In this document: piece after piece, positions 63,927 through 64,000 of the stretch
Numbering within the stretch: position 1 is the first letter of the stretch
How the letters are laid out: each line of letters begins with the position of its first letter
Source of the DNA: Poseidonibacter antarcticus
GTDB lineage: Bacteria; Campylobacterota; Campylobacteria; Campylobacterales; Arcobacteraceae
Assembly (NCBI RefSeq): GCF_003667345.1
Contig: NZ_RCWF01000005.1
Coordinates: forward strand, 142,054-206,053
DNA length: 64,000 nt
Direction of reading: 5' to 3'
Position numbers and translations under genes: made by a program
Notes under the pieces: model-generated
The model's database searches: none
What the model saw: the letters and a program-made list of their open reading frames with translations, nothing else
Told to the model about the DNA's origin: nothing

Positions 63927-64000
63927 ATGAACTATATATCAAACGCAAACCTAAAAGAAGCAGATGCAGAAGTATTCGAAATTTGTGAAAACGAATTAGA
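63927..64000 (+). CDS. glyA: Serine hydroxymethyltransferase, 3'-truncated by window edge
   Basis: GlyA interconverts serine and glycine with tetrahydrofolate. Only 24 codons are visible (MNYISNANLKEADAEVFEIC..., then ENELE). The pattern of Asn/Leu/Glu residues, with the A-D-A-E-V-F-E-I run, matches the N-terminus of GlyA in Arcobacter-type genomes as I remember them; the family signature lies beyond the window. Confidence is therefore moderate. Confidence 0.65.
   Translation, partial: MNYISNANLKEADAEVFEICENEL

Noticed and set aside
1..64000. tRNA or rRNA genes in the intergenic gaps
   Set aside because: No gap shows a cloverleaf-like pattern with the T-loop GTTCGAATC or an rRNA-like stretch by eye; a covariance search was not possible.

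Overview
The window reads as chromosomal DNA of a marine Arcobacter-type bacterium (Campylobacterota). The basis is very low GC, the close match of the housekeeping proteins to that group (RNase J with a basic N-terminal extension, PIN-PhoH protein, HemJ, AlaC-type aminotransferase, CCG-domain lactate enzymes) and the mixed short operons on both strands. No rRNA, tRNA, insertion sequence, CRISPR array or prophage was seen. The genus is inferred, not proven.

Layout. 1-5831 (+): end of miaA, rpmE, rsmI, rlmB, a periplasmic protein, alaC and hom. 5920-8522: a MATE exporter (+) converging on an MFS transporter (-). 7284-17518 (-), with a divergent response regulator at 17611: a metal-handling island. 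It holds a sensor kinase, a YtkA-like periplasmic protein, a CusCBA-type heavy-metal RND pump, then a RiPP locus (Cys-rich precursor, DUF692/MNIO maturase, HvfC-like partner) and the MFS gene. 18327-22930 (-): gltX, a 32-codon membrane ORF, rlmN, a nucleoside-phosphorylase-like gene, a SIMPL-like protein and hisF. 23003-31170 (+): ksgA, rnj, kdsD, rluB, rarA, hemJ, PIN-PhoH and an orphan Phd/YefM-like gene. 31302-42852 (-): two orphan TRAP binding proteins, bluB-like, a small protein, asnB, an AEC carrier, a Pit transporter, an RGG-tailed DEAD-box helicase and accC-accB. 43042-56348 (+): dCMP deaminase, a methyltransferase, lutABC, a two-component system, TRAP dctPQM and a D-lactate-dehydrogenase-like flavoprotein. 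56422-63102 (+): a SurA-like protein, gatB, gpsA, acuI-like, proA and a phosphagen (arginine) kinase. The right edge has a LysE-type exporter (-) and the start of glyA (+).

Two systems stand out. The first is the copper-type island: the pump proteins and a predicted post-translationally modified metallopeptide with four CGAGKCG units sit in one directional cluster behind a two-component system. The first efflux-side gene has its ribosome-binding site buried in a perfect 13-bp hairpin. The second is a lactate or 2-oxoacid region: LutABC and a D-lactate-type dehydrogenase flank a sensor/regulator pair and a TRAP importer, and two further binding proteins of the same family lie 17 kb away without permease genes.

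Other points of note are a bacterial phosphagen kinase, a perfect 14-bp parS core inside kdsD with a second near-match 6 kb away, and two membrane-protein genes (the kinase at 16367 and the AEC carrier at 36415) whose frames only make sense if translation begins at ATT or ATC.
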